DNA from: Candidatus Phaeomarinibacter sp.
GTDB lineage: Bacteria; Pseudomonadota; Alphaproteobacteria; CGMCC-115125
Reading direction: 5' to 3'
DNA length: 6,680 nt
NCBI GenBank assembly: GCA_028279995.1
Contig: JANQMQ010000207.1
Coordinates: 1-6,680, forward strand
A model generated the notes under the pieces. That model was not told the DNA's origin. It worked only from the letters and a program-made list of their open reading frames with translations, and did not search any database. Position numbers and translations under genes: made by a program. Below are positions 4,852 to 6,680 of this stretch, piece by piece (position 1 is the first letter of the stretch; each line of letters begins with the position of its first letter).

Positions 4852-5480
4852 TGCTTGATTTCACTACATGCCTGACAGCGATGCGCCGCCGCGACCCGGA
4901 GTTCGACGGTCTGTTTTTTGTTGGTGTACGGACAACTGGCATCTATTGCCGTCCTGTCTGCCCTGTAAAAACGCCGATGGAGAAGAATGTTACCTTTTAT
5001 CCAAGTGCGGCGGCGGCAGAACAGGCGGGATATCGCCCATGCCTGAGATGCAGACCGGAAACAGCTCCCTTCAGTCCGGCCTGGAACGGCACACGCACAA
5101 CCGCTGACCGGGCCATGCGGCTGATTACTGAGGGGGCACTTGATACGGGAACCGTATCGGATCTCGCGGAGCGGCTTGGCATAGGTCCCCGGCATCTCAG
5201 CCGCTTGCTTCACGAACACATTGGTGCATCGCCAAAGCAGATCGCGCAGACGCTCCGCATTCAAAGAGCGAAGCGGCTGCTGGATCAAACAGACATGCCC
5301 ATGGCGGACATTGCTCTTGAGGCTGGCTTTGGAAGCACGCGGCAGTTCAACGCGGCATTCAACAAGCTCTATGGCCGTCCGCCGACGTCTTTTCGGAAGA
5401 AGGTACCCAGGACGAAGCAGGCCGGTCCCGTCCGCCGGCGGCTGGTCACAGCTGCCGCTCAGGACGCCGCGCACCCGTGA
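4851..5480 (+). CDS. Ada-type methylphosphotriester sensor / AraC-family transcription regulator
   Basis: A 209-residue cytoplasmic DNA-binding protein with two domains. Residues 15-70 are the Ada zinc-binding domain, with zinc-ligand cysteines C33, C37, C64 and C67 in RTTGIYCRPVCP and GYRPCLRCRPE. In Ada, the first of these accepts a methyl group from DNA phosphotriesters, switching the protein to an activator. Residues 101-183 are an AraC-type double helix-turn-helix (VSDLAERLGIGPRHLSRLL and MADIALEAGFGSTRQFNAAF). The sequence resembles the front half of Ada-AraC-AlkA fusions, but it stops after a basic tail (residues 184-209). No AlkA glycosylase or O6-methyltransferase domain, nor a remnant of one in another frame, is visible before the next gene. 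In length it is like Bacillus AdaA (about 211 residues). It probably activates alkylation-repair genes, possibly including itself. There is no ribosome-binding site; see the -10 box at 4839-4844. The next gene is unrelated in function. Confidence 0.9.
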   Translation: MLDFTTCLTAMRRRDPEFDGLFFVGVRTTGIYCRPVCPVKTPMEKNVTFYPSAAAAEQAGYRPCLRCRPETAPFSPAWNGTRTTADRAMRLITEGALDTGTVSDLAERLGIGPRHLSRLLHEHIGASPKQIAQTLRIQRAKRLLDQTDMPMADIALEAGFGSTRQFNAAFNKLYGRPPTSFRKKVPRTKQAGPVRRRLVTAAAQDAAHP

Positions 5481-5530
5481 TGCCGGTTACCGGTCTGTAA
5501 ATCTCCGTCCACCTCCCATAGAGTGGGCAC

Positions 5531-6550
5531 ATGCTGTTCTCAATTCGATGGTCCGCGTTGCTGGCGACTGCTGTAGCGCTCCTTTTCCCTTTGTCCGTCA
5601 ACGCTCAATCCTGCCCCCTCGACCGTCCGGTGGTTTTTGGCGGTCTGGACTGGGATTCAGCGCGTTTTCACAACGCCGTGGCCGCCAGGCTCATCCGGTC
5701 CGGTTTCGGGTGTGAGACCACCGAAATTCCCGGTTCCACCATTCCCCTCACCAATGGACTGGCGCGGGGCGATGTCGATGTCCTGATGGAGGTCTGGCGA
5801 AACAATCTTGCGGAAGTCTGGGCGAAAGCTGCGGAGCGAGGCACGGTCACGGATATTGGCCCCAACTTTCCTGATGCGGAACAGGGCTGGTACGTCCCAA
5901 GATATGTCGTGGAAGGTCCTGACGCCCCTGCCCCAGACCTCAAGAGTGTTCACGACCTGCCCCGCTACACCGAGCTGTTCAGGGACCGCGAAGAGCCTGA
6001 CAAAGGGCGCTTCTATAACTGTATCGCCGGTTGGTCCTGTGAGATCGTCAACAGCCGCAAGCTCGAGGCATACGGGCTTGATGAGTACTACACGAACTTC
6101 CTGCCCGGCACCGGCGAAGCGCTCTCGGCCGCCGTGGCCGGCGCCATCAAGCGTAAACGACCGATCCTTTTCTACTACTGGTCGCCGAGCTGGCTAGACG
6201 GCCTCTATGACTTCGTGAAGCTTGAAGAACCTGAGTACAACGCTGCTGCGTTCGAGGCGCTGCGCGATCCTGACAAGCCTCTGCAGGGCGGTGTTGCCTA
6301 TGCGCTGGCCGCTGTTGCAGTTGGCGTCAATGCTGAGTTTTCACAGGATGCGCCTGAGTTGATCCGTGTTCTGACGGCCTACAACACGACGTCCGCAATG
6401 GTGTCCGGTGCGCTGGGCCAGATGCGCGAGAACGATCTCACTCCCGAAGAAGCGGCGGATTTGTTTTTGCTCGAAAACACCGACCACTGGGAAAGCTGGC
6501 TTCCGGATGAAAGCCGAACGCGTGTTCTCGCTGATCTGGCAATGAACTAG
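5531..6550 (+). CDS. Glycine betaine/choline-type ABC transporter substrate-binding protein (ProX/OpuAC family)
   Basis: A periplasmic binding protein that captures a quaternary-amine solute (glycine betaine, choline or similar) for an ABC importer. The 339-residue precursor has a signal peptide (hydrophobic core about 8-22) with likely cleavage after SVNA, before QSCPLDRP. The OpuAC fold spans about residues 33-325. Aromatics that could build the cation-binding cage are W41, W89, W120/Y121, W168 and the cluster YYWSPSW (215-221). The CIAGWSC segment places C164 and C170 six residues apart with Gly-Trp between, as in the disulfide loop CNPGWGC of E. coli ProX. C28 and C61 could form a second disulfide. 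The start has a GAGTGG ribosome site and no rival. The permease gene begins 12 bases after the stop, so X then W are co-transcribed, the order of choXWV-type operons. Exact ligand cannot be set from sequence alone. Confidence 0.92.
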   Translation: MLFSIRWSALLATAVALLFPLSVNAQSCPLDRPVVFGGLDWDSARFHNAVAARLIRSGFGCETTEIPGSTIPLTNGLARGDVDVLMEVWRNNLAEVWAKAAERGTVTDIGPNFPDAEQGWYVPRYVVEGPDAPAPDLKSVHDLPRYTELFRDREEPDKGRFYNCIAGWSCEIVNSRKLEAYGLDEYYTNFLPGTGEALSAAVAGAIKRKRPILFYYWSPSWLDGLYDFVKLEEPEYNAAAFEALRDPDKPLQGGVAYALAAVAVGVNAEFSQDAPELIRVLTAYNTTSAMVSGALGQMRENDLTPEEAADLFLLENTDHWESWLPDESRTRVLADLAMN

Positions 6551-6562
6551 AGCGGCCTGACA

Positions 6563-6680
6563 GTGTTTCCCGATCTTGGATCTCCGCTTCGCACGGCTGC
6601 AAATGATGCCATCGACTGGTTGATCACCACCCATGGCACCAGCTTTGATGCAGTGTCAGATGCCCTGTTGGCGACCTTTC
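6563..6680 (+). CDS. Glycine betaine/choline-type ABC transporter permease, N-terminal fragment (cut by window edge)
   Basis: Inner-membrane permease subunit (ProW/OpuAB type) expected to move the solute delivered by the upstream binding protein. The open frame from GTG at 6563 runs to the window end, 39 codons plus one base. It reads MFPDLGSPLRTAANDAIDWL, with THGTSFDAVSDALLATF following. This amphipathic start, with WL and a HG-x-x-FDA block, is typical before the first membrane helix of ProW-type permeases. GAGCGG (6550-6555) gives a ribosome site seven bases before the GTG. The upstream stop (6548-6550) is in the same frame, so the gene cannot begin earlier than 6551. An ATPase subunit would be expected after it, outside the window. 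Confidence 0.8.
   Translation, partial: MFPDLGSPLRTAANDAIDWLITTHGTSFDAVSDALLATF

Noticed and set aside
4809..5474. Minus-strand 221-codon open frame opposite the ada-like gene
   Set aside because: It is a shadow of a gene with convincing Ada and AraC motifs; its own translation shows no domain.

Overview
The window looks like ordinary chromosome of an alphaproteobacterium. The main evidence is the run of genes on the minus strand, pcm-like methyltransferase -> tolC -> popZ -> valS. I recall a tolC-popZ-valS neighbourhood from Caulobacter, and PopZ itself is confined to alphaproteobacteria. Base composition is moderately GC-rich. I see no transposase, integrase, CRISPR array, phage gene or toxin-antitoxin pair. 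I cannot name the genus from this sequence.

Layout. Minus strand, right to left from 3742 to 1: a protein-L-isoaspartate O-methyltransferase family protein (3742-3074) with a clear promoter; a TolC-type outer-membrane channel (2873-1374) with its own promoter overlapped by an inverted repeat; the polar organizing protein PopZ (1123-344), followed by an intrinsic terminator; and the first 59 codons of valyl-tRNA synthetase, cut by the window edge. Between terminator and valS lie two tandem short palindromes.

The centre (3895-4665) holds two plus-strand tRNA genes, tRNA-Cys(GCA) and tRNA-Asn(GTT). Both are driven by promoters with the same -10 block, GCTATAGCCC, a 17-base spacer and a leader of about 40 bases. 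A minus-strand gene for a small two-helix membrane protein (4383-4081) lies between them.

The right part (4851-6680) is on the plus strand. It holds an Ada-type alkylation sensor/AraC regulator without a glycosylase or methyltransferase domain, apparently made from a leaderless or near-leaderless transcript. After it comes the start of a quaternary-amine (glycine betaine/choline type) ABC transporter operon: a periplasmic binding protein and the first 39 codons of its permease, 12 bases apart.

The genes do not form one pathway. They are housekeeping (valS, tRNAs), cell-pole organisation (popZ), envelope export (tolC), DNA-damage response (ada-like) and osmoprotectant or choline uptake. The points most worth checking are regulatory (tolC operator, shared tRNA promoter, leaderless ada-like start, tandem palindromes before valS) and protein-level (long acidic proline-rich PopZ linker, methyltransferase lacking the usual substrate loop). 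No previously undescribed multi-gene system is evident.
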